Shown here: piece by piece, positions 17,643 to 25,989 of the stretch
How positions within the stretch are numbered: the stretch's first letter is position 1
How the letters are laid out: each line of letters opens with the position of its first letter
Source of the DNA: Bradyrhizobium sp. CB2312
GTDB taxonomy: Bacteria > Pseudomonadota > Alphaproteobacteria > Rhizobiales > Xanthobacteraceae
Assembly: GCF_029714425.1 (NCBI RefSeq)
Contig: NZ_CP121668.1
Location: 1,757,501-1,821,500 of the forward strand
Direction: 5' to 3'
Length of the DNA: 64,000 nucleotides
Notes under the pieces: generated by a model
The model's database searches: none
Seen by the model: only the letters and a program-made list of their open reading frames with translations
Told to the model about the DNA's origin: nothing
Made by a program: the position numbers and the translations under genes

Positions 17643-17955
17643 GTAGCCGCGGCGCCACACATCCGCCGCTGGATGCACGCGCGGATGTCGCGTGTCGCAC
17701 CGGGGAGTGTGGTGATCTTGATCATGTCTGGCTTCAACAAAATCAGCCAGTCCACCGGAAAATTCGGTAAGGGGTCAAGGAATTGATTTTACAGCCCGCC
17801 TTCGCCCGTTGGCTTCGGCGCGGCAGCCTTCGCCCGCTTCGCAGCAGTTCGTCCGTCTTCGCTCTCACTTCGCTAGGCTACGCCGGACACCACGCTCCGC
17901 CCCTGGTTCTCCGCGCGGCTGCGCCACGCGTAGCCCGACGAAGGTGTGGGGCCAC

Positions 17956-18073
17956 TTTGAGAGCGACTCGGTTATCCCTTTGAAAGCGTTCGATGCCCCG
18001 TTTTGAAAACGACTCGATTTTGACTTTAAGAGCGACTCGATTACCCCCTTTTTCATTTTGAGAACGACTCGAT
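17956..18073. repeat. Orphan IS21-type end: five spaced motif repeats
   Basis: Five copies of TTTGAGAACGACTCGAT-type units at irregular spacing of about 20-35 bases. Multiple terminal repeats of this kind are the transposase-binding ends of IS21-family elements. No istA/istB genes are attached, so this is a solo end or remnant. 17780-17950 before it is low-complexity DNA rich in TTCGCCCG/CACGCGTAGCCC, also seen at 15815-15865. Confidence 0.55.
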
Positions 18074-18806
18074 ATCGCAAGTGGCTGCGATTGCTTGATA
18101 ATTTGTGGTATTTTTTTTGATGGAGAGCCCGAACGTGAGAAATGCGTGTGAATCGGCGTGGGGTCCCGACGCCGATCGGCACGACAAGTCTCTGATTCAC
18201 ATCACGTTGGAGGGGTGATGCTTCGGTGCCGATTCACAGACTATTTCCAGCCAGCCGCCGATGATCGCCGATGAGCTTCGGCGACAAGCCGACGTCTTCA
18301 TCGACCTGATGGAGTTGCGATCCAAGCTCGGCCGGGACCTCTCGGAGCGGCCACCCTCGCGCGAGCGCGCCGTGCCGCCGCCCCTAGGACAGCATGTTCA
18401 GCGGCGCGCCCGCCCGGTTCGGGCGCCCGGCGAAAGCGACGATCTCAATCCGTAGATCGACTTGTGCGTCATTTGACTTGCGTACCAGTTCCGTGCCTCA
18501 CCCAATCGCCGCGTTCGTGCTTTGAGCGCCGGGAAATTTCCCAGGTTTCTGCAACTGTTCTCCGTAGAATCCGCAAGGGCGGCCGTATCGTAGGAGAGGC
18601 CGCTCCCCAACACGTGGCGACGTTAGGTAGCGTTTGCCCGAGCTCGTTCGCGCGCCTCCCGCCGACGATCGCGGCGTTCGCGCCGCCGCTTCGCCCGATC
18701 CGCCGGTTGCGGGAGGGCAGGCACTGGCGCAGCAACGGTCTCGACTGAAGGTGCATCGCCGCCCTTCACGCGATTTTCCTGCCGGACGTGACGCCCGAGG
18801 CTTACG
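18074..18806. other. Intergenic remnant region
   Basis: No convincing gene. A 64-residue plus frame at 18261-18455 (MIADELRRQADVFIDL start) has protein-like composition but no recognised family and no good ribosome site. A GC-rich hairpin near 18400-18430 lacks a T-run. Confidence 0.35.
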
Positions 18807-19595
18807 TCACGGCGTCCATCCCCGCGTTCCCAAGAGAACGCCGTGATTCCTGCCGGGAACGTTGAAATCGTAGATCTTCAGGTCAGACCAATCGAGCTTT
18901 CCGCGAAGTTCGGCCAAAGACCCTTTATCCAATTTCTCATACACCTGAACGGCAAAAAGGATCCGGCTCGCAGGAAACCTGTCGCCGACCTTCCCGATAA
19001 TCTCCGTTATGGGAGGTTCGGTTCGACGCAGATCCAGCCCTTCAACCTCATTCAGCGCGGTGCCCCAAGGCGGTGCCACGAAGAGTATCATGGCGTCGTC
19101 CCTTGCAGCATCGACTTGCCCCAACATAGCGCGGTAGTCGCCGCGCTTCAGATCGATGGTGTGATCGACTGCGGCGAGGTTCTGTTTGGTCAGGTGATAA
19201 ACCTGAGGGTCGAATTCGAACGCGATCCCGCGTGATCGCGGCACGTGTCGCAATATCCAGTACAACGTGTTGCAAGAGCCGGCGAACGGGTCGACGACGA
19301 TCCACCGGCCGCCGACCGGAAGCGACGCGGCCACGGCGGCCACATCCTGCCCGATGCGGTCCGCAACGGCATCTCGGGTGCACTCTACCGCGGTCCGGCC
19401 GAGCAAACGCACCCCGCGTGCGTACCACTGCGCCGGTGCCATTCCGTACAACCGGATGAAGTCCGGATCGGAGAAGCTGTCGCTGCCGTACCGGCGGACC
19501 TCTTCCAAGGTCAGCAACTCGTTGCGCTTAGATCCATGCAGCAGCAACGTTCGGTCATGAAGCGGCGTCTCGGGCTCCTTCCGATGCTCGTTCAT
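18807..19595 (-). CDS. Class I SAM-dependent methyltransferase-like protein
   Basis: 262 residues. The ATG at 19595 has an AGGAG ribosome site 8 bases upstream. The core shows VVDPFAGSCNTLYWILRHV (SAM motif I, about residue 98), FEFDPQVYHLTKQNL, then LFVAPPWG (about 176), an (D/N)PPW-like catalytic tetrad with Ala in first place. This resembles RsmD/TGS1-type N-methyltransferases acting on RNA or other bases. The altered first residue (APPW) leaves activity uncertain. The target is unknown. A second methyltransferase lies just upstream on the same strand, but the gap has no overlap. Confidence 0.75.
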   Translation of the reverse strand: MNEHRKEPETPLHDRTLLLHGSKRNELLTLEEVRRYGSDSFSDPDFIRLYGMAPAQWYARGVRLLGRTAVECTRDAVADRIGQDVAAVAASLPVGGRWIVVDPFAGSCNTLYWILRHVPRSRGIAFEFDPQVYHLTKQNLAAVDHTIDLKRGDYRAMLGQVDAARDDAMILFVAPPWGTALNEVEGLDLRRTEPPITEIIGKVGDRFPASRILFAVQVYEKLDKGSLAELRGKLDWSDLKIYDFNVPGRNHGVLLGTRGWTP

Positions 19596-19679
19596 GTGCG
19601 GATGCTCCTAAGATCGGCTTTCTAATTTAGGGCGCCGGCGGGGGGCCTACGAACAGTCCTTGATGGAGGAAATGGACGG

Positions 19680-20498
19680 TCAGCGATGCGATGCGACAAC
19701 CACGAAGGACTCCTGAGGAAACGTCAGCCTACCGTTCGCCAGCATTGAGGAATCCAAACGGCTCGCCACGTCGTCGGCGATAGCTGCGATCATGCGTTCA
19801 CGCCCGGAGTCGTCCTCATCCTTCAACAGCGCAGCCATCGGGGTCGCGGTGAGCTGGAAGCGAACGTAATCGAGCGTCGACGGAAAGCTGATCTGCTTGG
19901 TCACGGACTCGACGTCGACACGGTCGAAACCCGCCTGTCGCACCCAATTACCCACCTCGTCGGCGTTGCAGGAAAGATGCTCGGCGCGTTTGGTTCGCGA
20001 GGACTCTGCGCCGAGAAACTTGTCCAGCGACTGCACGAAGGCGTGTGCGGCCGGCGTGTGCTCGATGGCGCTGTAGACGCTGAGCCCGAGGCGTCCGGAC
20101 GGCGTCATGACCCGATCCATCTCTCTAAGAGCCCGCGGCCGGTCAGGAAAGAATTGCAGTCCGAGCTGGCAGAGCACGACATCGAAGCTGTGCGATGCCA
20201 AGGGCAAATCCAGTGCGCTGCCCTCAGTCCACTCGACCTCGCTGGATTTCGCCCGGGCGACGGCCAGCATCGCCTCGTTGAGGTCTACGCCGACCAGCCT
20301 TCCGACGTGGCCGCGCCCGGCCAGCCGGCGCGCCACGACGCCGGTCCCGCACGCCACGTCCAGTACGCTTTCTTCCTTCGCCGGCGCGATACGATCGAGC
20401 AGATCATCCGCCCAAGCCGAGGTGATAGCGGGGACGAGATAGCGCTCATACAGCTCGGGAGCGCTGGCATCCATCTGCCAATGTTCGTGAACTGCCAT
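19680..20498 (-). CDS. UbiE/Methyltransf_11-type SAM-dependent methyltransferase
   Basis: 272 residues, usual size. SAM motif I is VLDVACGTGVVARRLAG (about 45-60); motif II is GVDLNEAMLAVAR; SFDVVLCQLGLQFFPDRPRA is motif III; and MTPSGRLGLSVY is the post-core strand. This family methylates small molecules such as quinones or lipids; the substrate is unknown. The start at 20498 follows AAGAGGGTG. There is no signal peptide. The gap to the next methyltransferase is 84 bases, so co-transcription is possible. Confidence 0.88.
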   Translation of the reverse strand: MAVHEHWQMDASAPELYERYLVPAITSAWADDLLDRIAPAKEESVLDVACGTGVVARRLAGRGHVGRLVGVDLNEAMLAVARAKSSEVEWTEGSALDLPLASHSFDVVLCQLGLQFFPDRPRALREMDRVMTPSGRLGLSVYSAIEHTPAAHAFVQSLDKFLGAESSRTKRAEHLSCNADEVGNWVRQAGFDRVDVESVTKQISFPSTLDYVRFQLTATPMAALLKDEDDSGRERMIAAIADDVASRLDSSMLANGRLTFPQESFVVVASHR

Positions 20499-20650
20499 AA
20501 CACCCTCTTGAAATTGGCCGGGTGTAACCGAGAGAGATCAACAAATATTCCCCATGCTGGCCGATAACTACGGCCAACACAAGGTCTCTGAAGGTATGCC
20601 TGGTTCTGGGCGTGCTGATAGAAATTGGCGAGGAAGATCGGCCGCTCGGT

Positions 20651-20836
20651 TCAGCGTCCCAGCCGCTTCTCGACGCGCTTGCGGCTGTTGCCGACCTTCT
20701 TCACGGCTTTCTTCACCGCAGAGGCTGATCGACCGGCTTTCTTCGCTTCGTAGCGGACTTCGTAGTCCTGTCCTTTGGCCACCCGGGCCCGGTCCTGTTT
20801 GCGTCCACGCGCGGTCTTCTTCTTCGCTGCGGCCAT
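20651..20836 (-). CDS. DUF3606 small basic protein
   Basis: 61 residues. The ATG at 20836 follows AGGAGGAG; the longer frame to 21031 has no support. The very basic start (AAAKKKTARGRKQDRARV) leads into QDYEVRYEAKK, then ASAVKKAVKKVGNSRKRVEK, the DUF3606 signature. The family is common in rhizobia and often stress-linked; nucleic-acid binding is suggested by charge only. A weak EcfG-like box (GGAAC near 20895) may lie upstream but its -10 half reads CATT. Confidence 0.85.
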   Translation of the reverse strand: MAAAKKKTARGRKQDRARVAKGQDYEVRYEAKKAGRSASAVKKAVKKVGNSRKRVEKRLGR

Positions 20837-21133
20837 CGGCTCCTCCTCTTGCGAACTGATGGCGATGCAATGCCGCAAGGATTCGTGGGTTCCGGAAACG
20901 AATCCAGCCGTCCCGGCTTTGAGTCCTAGCTGTTGCGTGGAGTTGCTTGCGCGGCGTTTCAGCGGCGTAGACCGGCGGTGATCGGCGTCAAGGCGCCGTT
21001 GCCCGGCTTCTAGAACCGGCCTTGGCATCATCGATCGAGAAGGTGCCGTCTGGAGTCCGGCACCCGGTCTTCAAGGGACTGCGGGAGGACCTCTGACGCT
21101 CGGCATCGGACGCCACGAAAGGACGGGTGAGAC

Positions 21134-21624
21134 ATGAACGAGAAAGCCGACATCGATCGCGTCTGGGACATCATCGAAAAGGTCGGCGTGTGCATGCTGA
21201 CGACGCAATTCGCAGGTGGGCTACGTGCGCGCCCCCTCCAAGCAAGGCCCGACCGCGAGGCCCGCCTGATCTTCTTCGTTACGGACGTCCACAGCCCGAA
21301 GGAGGATGAGGTCGCGGCCGCTCCCAATGTCGTTATCATCTTCATCGATGCGGATGAGAAGGCCTATCTATCGATCACGTGCCGTGCCTCCGTCTTACGC
21401 GACGTCGAGAAGACGAAGGCGATGTGGCGGAAGACGATGAGGTATGGTGGCCCGACGGTCCGGGCAGTCCCGACGTGAGCTTGCTCCGGATCGAGCCTTC
21501 CACGGCCGAATTGTGGGACGGACCGGCGAGCGCAGCGGTCACCGCCTTCGAGTTCGTCAAGGCGAAGCTGACAGGGCAGGAGCCGAACCTCGGCGAAAAC
21601 CGGAAGTCAACCGTCAACATGTGA
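21134..21624 (+). pseudogene. Pyridoxamine 5'-phosphate oxidase-like stress protein, frameshifted
   Basis: The frame from the ATG at 21134 gives a split-barrel fold: KVGVCMLTTQFAGGLRARPL, LIFFVTD, NVVIIFID and YLSITCRASVLRD. It breaks after MWRKT at 21436. The rest continues one frame over as DEVWWPDGP, then VSLLRIEPSTAELWDG, ending NLGENRKSTVNM at 21624. One missing base explains the shift. These general-stress family proteins bind flavin or deazaflavin cofactors. As written, the product would lose its C-terminal third. This is a mutation or a sequence error. Confidence 0.8.
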
Positions 21625-21637
21625 GCGGGCGTCGGCT

Positions 21638-21943
21638 CTACAACAAGGTCACGGCCGATGCACGAACGATGATCTTGTCCTGCCGGAAGTCCGCCTGCAG
21701 GCGCTGCCGGCATGTCGTCCACCAAGACTCATCGAGTGTTTCAGTCAGGACTTCAAACACGATGATCTCGTCGCGCACCGTCTTGTCCCCCTCACGGGTC
21801 GTGCCCTGGGCGGGAGAGCGGGTGAATGCGGTCAATCCACCGAATCGCTCGGTCAGTCTCTCGCGGAACGCGGAAAACTTCTCGGGATCGAACGGCCGCC
21901 CTTCGTTGTCATTCAGGGGAAGAAGTATCTCGACCAGGTGCAT
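21638..21943 (-). CDS. Conserved-type small protein of unknown function
   Basis: 101 residues from the ATG at 21943, which has GAAGGA 9 bases upstream; two upstream in-frame ATGs are less likely. The sequence has alternating strands and helices (MHLVEILLPLND, FGGLTAFTRSPAQG, DEIIVFEVLTE, WWTTCRQRLQADF), like a small ferredoxin-like fold. No named family was recognised. The preceding 34-residue membrane protein gene ends 13 bases upstream, so the two are probably translated together. Confidence 0.6.
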   Translation of the reverse strand: MHLVEILLPLNDNEGRPFDPEKFSAFRERLTERFGGLTAFTRSPAQGTTREGDKTVRDEIIVFEVLTETLDESWWTTCRQRLQADFRQDKIIVRASAVTLL

Positions 21944-21956
21944 TGGAAACATTCCT

Positions 21957-22061
21957 TCAGAACCGCAGCATTCCAAACACGAAAAGAAGCGCGACCGTGA
22001 TGACGGCGGAGATCAGCAGAGAGCCGAAACAGCCTAGGCGGTTCGAAAAGAACAAGAACAT
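21957..22061 (-). CDS. 34-residue membrane protein
   Basis: Starts MFLFFSNRLGCFGSLL. One membrane helix covers most of the protein (SLLISAVITVALLFVFGML), and it ends RF. Its stop overlaps the ribosome site of the next gene (TGAAGGA), a sign of translational coupling. Ribosome site of its own is weak. Small proteins beginning with NRLGC are a recurrent rhizobial type, recalled rather than searched. Function unknown. Confidence 0.5.
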   Translation of the reverse strand: MFLFFSNRLGCFGSLLISAVITVALLFVFGMLRF

Positions 22062-22149
22062 GTTCGCGCCGTCGCGAAGGATCGGAATGCGAGACTAACC
22101 AGCCAAACCCCGACGTCGTTCCGGAAAGCCGGTCGCACTCCATCCCTCG

Positions 22150-22365
22150 TCAGTCGTCAAGAAGCTTGCCGATCAGTTGGAGGAGTGCCTGGTGCTCGGG
22201 GCCGCTTCCACCCGCGCCAAGGAATTGCCCGATCTCCGTCAGCGAAGTCCGGCCACCGGAGCTGCGGTTCGGCTCGTGCTCCACCATCGGCACACCTGAT
22301 TGCGGATCCCGGACCAGACGCCAGATGTCACCATTGGGGCTTTCGTAGAGAACTCTTGCGGTCAT
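22150..22365 (-). CDS. Small protein of unknown function
   Basis: 71 residues from MTARVLYESPNGDIW at 22365; an ATG 12 bases upstream is possible. It reads as a compact soluble protein: a WRLVRD strand, PMVEHEPN, SSGGRTSLTEIGQFL, and a C-terminal helix HQALLQLIGKLL. No family name was recognised, although proteins of this pattern are common in Bradyrhizobium. It lies alone between converging and diverging genes. Confidence 0.6.
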   Translation of the reverse strand: MTARVLYESPNGDIWRLVRDPQSGVPMVEHEPNRSSGGRTSLTEIGQFLGAGGSGPEHQALLQLIGKLLDD

Positions 22366-22447
22366 GCCATTCAACAAATTTGGCCCGGCGCCGTTCCCGA
22401 TGGGTGGCCTGTAAGAACCAAGCCTCAGCTGAGGCGTTGAGTCACCG

Positions 22448-22654
22448 ATGTCGGACGCTTTTGACTATTTCCGTGCCCATGCCGTCCGAGCCCTTTGCAA
22501 GGCTCGAAGGATGCGTCGCGGAAGAATGAAGCACCTGCAGATGATGGTAGGGAGAGTGTATCACCTGCTCACCAAGGAGGCCGCATACGGGCCGAATCTA
22601 CAGCATCTGGACGAGTTCCGGGCCGCGCAGAAGCTCGAGAAGTCGCTTGAGTAA
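22448..22654 (+). CDS. Small helical protein of unknown function
   Basis: 68 residues, starting MSDAFDYFRAHAVRAL. It is highly helical and basic (RRMRRGRMKHLQMMVGRVYH), then NLQHLDEFRAAQKLEKSLE. No family was recognised. It is 104 bases upstream of the PolX-like gene on the same strand and may be co-transcribed with it. Confidence 0.5.
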   Translation: MSDAFDYFRAHAVRALCKARRMRRGRMKHLQMMVGRVYHLLTKEAAYGPNLQHLDEFRAAQKLEKSLE

Positions 22655-22757
22655 TGGCGTCGCGATCGAGCAGCCGGTGGACGTGCGAAGGCCTGGCGGC
22701 CGCAACAACTACGTGCAAACCTCCCGGAGGAACAGGCCGCGGGAGCAGGAGCGTTGA

Positions 22758-24437
22758 ATGCTGGCCGCTGATACCCAAACTGTGGCCAAGCTCCTGCGAG
22801 AATACGCGCACCGGACCTCGTTGCGCGGAGGCAATCCGTACCGCGCCAAGGCGTATTCCCGCGCCGCGGACAGTCTCGCCGCCCTGGCAATTCCGCTCCA
22901 CGTCGTGATCGAAGAAGGCCGGCTCACGGAGATCCCCGGCGTCGGTGATGCGATCGCGGACATCATCACCAGATTGCACCGGACCGGGAGCCATCCGAGC
23001 CTGGAGAAACTGCGCAAGGACGTGCCGGCCGGCGTCCTCGAGATGCTGACCGTGCCCGGCCTGCGCCCGGACAAGGTGCTGCGTCTCTATAACGATCTCG
23101 GCATTGCCTCTCTCGCCGAACTGGAAGCCGCCGCCAAGGACGACCGCATCAAAAAAGCCAAAGGACTCGGCACGGCGCTGCAGACCAAGATCCTGCAGAA
23201 TTTGGCCATCGCAAAGAGCGGAGAAGGCCACCTCCATGTGCACCGCGCTGCCGCGCTGCTTGCGCACGCGAAGGACTCGATCCGGAAGGCCCGGCCCGAG
23301 CTCAGGCGCGTGACGATCGCTGGCGATTTCCGCCGCGGCTGCGAGCTCGTCGGCGATCTCGCGATCGTTGCGGAGGCTGCCAAGCCGGACAAGACATCGA
23401 CGCCATCGGCCGACGGGCTGCAAATCCATCTGTCCGACCGCAAGCACTTCGGCGCCTCCCTTCTCTTCGCGACAGGCTCCGCCGCTCATGTCGAACAACT
23501 CCAGGCTTTGGCGGCGGAGAAGGGGATGCGATTGGAGCCAGACGGCTTGCACAAGGGGCGCACCCTGATCGCCGGCGAGGAGGCTGAGATCTACCGCGCC
23601 CTCGGTCTGCCCTTCATCGACCCTGAACTCCGGGAGGGGCGCGGCGAGATCGAGGCGGCTTTGAAAGGCAAGCTTCCGAAGCTCGTCACCGACCAGGATC
23701 TGCGCGGCATCCTTCACTGCCACACCGATGCCTCCGACGGCACCGAGACGCTGGAGACCATGGCTAAGGCCACACGCCAGCGGGGCTTCGAGTATTTCGG
23801 CGTGGCGGACCATTCCAAGTCCGCCCACTACGCAGGCGGCCTCTCCGTTGAGGAGATCGCGCAGCAGCACCGGGAAGCCGATCGACTGAACAAGCGCTTC
23901 GGCAAGGACTTCCGGATCCTCAAGGGTATCGAGTCCGACATCCTGGCGGACGGGTCGCTCGACTATGACGACGACGTTCTGGAGCGCTTCGATTTCGTGG
24001 TCGCCAGCATCCATGGGCGCTTCAAGCTGGATCGCAAGGCGCAGACGCAGCGCCTGCTTCGGGCTATTTCCGACCCTCACACCACCATCATCGGCCACAT
24101 GACGGGGCGACAGCTCCAGCGGCGGCCGGGCTATGAAATCGACGTTGAGAAGGTACTGCGAGCGTGCGCCAAGCACGACGTTGTGGTCGAGATTAACGCC
24201 CACCCATGGCGGCTCGACCTGGACTGGCGTTGGCACCAGGCGGCCCTCGACTTCGGTTGCATGCTGAGCATCAATCCCGACGCGCACTCGATCGCCGAAC
24301 TCGACCACATGCACTGGGGCGTCGTGATGGCCCGCAAGGGCGGTGTCCCCGCCGACCGGATCCTGAATGCGATGACGCTTGCCGAGATCACGCGTTACCT
24401 GCGCCAGAAGCGGCGCTCGCTCGCCCGCGCCGCTTGA
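22758..24437 (+). CDS. PolX-family protein with degenerate polymerase site and intact PHP domain
   Basis: 559 residues, full PolX length. The helix-hairpin-helix region is EIPGVGDAIADII (about 58-70) and TVPGLRPDKVLRLY. The nucleotidyltransferase motif reads IAGDFRRGCELVGDLAIVAEA around 188-208. Usual PolX has AGS and GD-x-D; here A202 replaces the second catalytic Asp, and the third-Asp strand reads LQIHL. The PHP domain is intact (LHCHTDASDGT, VADHSKS, ASIHGRF, INAHPWRLD, NPDAHS). The inference is a repair 3'-5' exonuclease or phosphatase without DNA synthesis. The ATG follows AGGAG. The stop overlaps the MOSC start (TGATG). Confidence 0.88.
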   Translation: MLAADTQTVAKLLREYAHRTSLRGGNPYRAKAYSRAADSLAALAIPLHVVIEEGRLTEIPGVGDAIADIITRLHRTGSHPSLEKLRKDVPAGVLEMLTVPGLRPDKVLRLYNDLGIASLAELEAAAKDDRIKKAKGLGTALQTKILQNLAIAKSGEGHLHVHRAAALLAHAKDSIRKARPELRRVTIAGDFRRGCELVGDLAIVAEAAKPDKTSTPSADGLQIHLSDRKHFGASLLFATGSAAHVEQLQALAAEKGMRLEPDGLHKGRTLIAGEEAEIYRALGLPFIDPELREGRGEIEAALKGKLPKLVTDQDLRGILHCHTDASDGTETLETMAKATRQRGFEYFGVADHSKSAHYAGGLSVEEIAQQHREADRLNKRFGKDFRILKGIESDILADGSLDYDDDVLERFDFVVASIHGRFKLDRKAQTQRLLRAISDPHTTIIGHMTGRQLQRRPGYEIDVEKVLRACAKHDVVVEINAHPWRLDLDWRWHQAALDFGCMLSINPDAHSIAELDHMHWGVVMARKGGVPADRILNAMTLAEITRYLRQKRRSLARAA

Positions 24438-24999
24438 TGCCGCAGAAGCACGAATTCTCATTGCGGGGAAGGGTGGTGGCGGTCGCCGCCGATCGCGGGC
24501 ACCACTTCAGCAAACCAATTCAGGAGCGCATAATCCTGGTGGAAGGCCACGGCGTCGAAGGCGACGCCCACGCCGGCCCGTTCATCCGGCACCGCTATTT
24601 GGCACGCCGCCGTCCCCGCCTGCCCAATCTCCCGCAAGTCCACCTGATCCCATCCGAACTCTTCCCGTCTCTCCTCGAAGCTGGTTCGAGGTTGGCGCCG
24701 GCGACCTTGGCGAGAACCTCACCACCGCCGGATTGGACCTCGAACGGATCCCGCTCGGGACCTTGATCGAGCTCGGGCCGTCCGCGGTCGTCGAGCTGAG
24801 GGGCCTCCGGACGCCCTGCGTCCTCATCGACCGCTTCCGAGCCGGGCTTAAGCGGCACGTGCTCTCGTCGGCGGAAACGGGCCCTCCGTTCAAATCGGGG
24901 GTGCTGGGCGTGGTACGGGCCGGCGGGACGGTCGCGGCTGGTGATACCGCGCGGGTTCGCCTTCCGTGCTCCTCGTTTCGGCCGCTGCCGGCCGTGTAG
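24437..24999 (+). pseudogene. MOSC-domain protein, frameshifted
   Basis: The start MPQKHEFSLRGRVVAVAAD overlaps the PolX stop. The first frame carries RIILVEGHGVEGDAHAG and QVHLIPSELF. After LLEAG at 24684 the match continues one frame over as FEVGAGDLGENLTTAGLDL, then LRGLRTPCVLIDRF, ending at 24999. One missing base after GAAGCTGG explains it. MOSC domains handle sulfur in molybdenum cofactor transfer; the conserved Cys sits in TPCVLIDRF. As written, the product is truncated before that Cys. Confidence 0.8.
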
Positions 25000-25011
25000 A
25001 AAGACCCTACC

Positions 25012-25959
25012 ATGGCCCGAAAATCGACCCTGCCTCGTCGCCTGCAGCCGATGCTGGCCACGCTGACGGATGCGCCGTTCGACGATCCCGATTGGGTCTT
25101 CGAGGACAAGTTTGATGGTTTCCGCATGGTCGCGGAGATCCGGCGTGGTCGGGTCGCGCTCTACAGCCGTAATGGGAAGATCATCAGCCACTCCTACCTC
25201 GAGGTCGCGAAAGCGCTTGAGGGCGTGAAGGCAGACGCCGTGATCGATGGCGAACTCGTCGCGGTCGGCAAGGACGGCGTCTCCCATTTCCAATTGCTCC
25301 AGAACGCGCTGCGCCATGAGGCCAAGCTTCTGTTCTGCGCGTTCGATCTCATGTTCGCGGACGGAGAGGACCTGCGTGCGCTGCCGCTCCTCGAGCGCAA
25401 GAAGCGGCTAAAGGCTATTCTGCCGCGCCACAAGCTGATCGCATTCAGCAACCACCGCAAAGGCGAGGGGACGAAGTTCTTCGCAGAAGCGGAGCGGAGG
25501 CATCTCGAAGGCATCATGGCCAAGCGTGCCGACAGCTCGTACGCGTCCGGACGCCGGACCGCCGACTGGCTGAAGATGAAGACCGCGCAGCGGCAGGAGG
25601 TCGTGATCGCCGGCTTCACGGCGCCGAGGCGAACCCGACCCTTTTTCGGCGCTCTCGCGCTGGCAGTGCGGGAAAATGGCGGGTGGCGGTACATCGGCCA
25701 CGTCGGCACCGGTTTCAGCCACCAGGTTCTGGAAGAGCTTCACAGCAAGCTGGTGAGGCTCAAAACCGCCAGATCGCCGTTTCCTGCCAAGGTGAAGGAT
25801 GAGCAGGTCACGACCTGGGTCCGTCCTTCGCTGGTCGCAGAGGTGAAGTTCGCGGAGTGGACCAGCAAGGGAGAGCTGCGCCAGCCGGTTTATCTCGGCC
25901 TGCGATCCGACAAAAAGGCCAAGGACGTCGTTCGCGAAAAGAGCTGGTCGCGAAAATAA
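25012..25959 (+). CDS. ATP-dependent DNA ligase (LigD ligase-domain type, stand-alone)
   Basis: 315 residues. Adenylation motif EDKFDGFRM has catalytic Lys33. Motif III area is AVIDGELVAVG, motif IV LEGIMAKRADSSY and motif V WLKMK. The C-terminal OB domain follows (VVIAGFTAPRRTRPFFGALALA, GHVGTGF, AEVKFAEWT). It seals DNA nicks using ATP, unlike the NAD-dependent replicative LigA. No Ku or LigD polymerase domain is nearby. It starts 12 bases after the MOSC gene, so the two and PolX probably form one transcript. Confidence 0.93.
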   Translation: MARKSTLPRRLQPMLATLTDAPFDDPDWVFEDKFDGFRMVAEIRRGRVALYSRNGKIISHSYLEVAKALEGVKADAVIDGELVAVGKDGVSHFQLLQNALRHEAKLLFCAFDLMFADGEDLRALPLLERKKRLKAILPRHKLIAFSNHRKGEGTKFFAEAERRHLEGIMAKRADSSYASGRRTADWLKMKTAQRQEVVIAGFTAPRRTRPFFGALALAVRENGGWRYIGHVGTGFSHQVLEELHSKLVRLKTARSPFPAKVKDEQVTTWVRPSLVAEVKFAEWTSKGELRQPVYLGLRSDKKAKDVVREKSWSRK

Positions 25960-25989
25960 GGCAGCGGAGGCGGGTCAAAAGACCTGGGT

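Noticed and set aside
20836..20960. EcfG promoter for the DUF3606 gene
   Set aside because: GGAAC is present but the -10 half reads CATT at N16; too weak to call.
22569..24461. 630-codon minus frame
   Set aside because: Antisense of the PolX-like gene, which has full family motifs.
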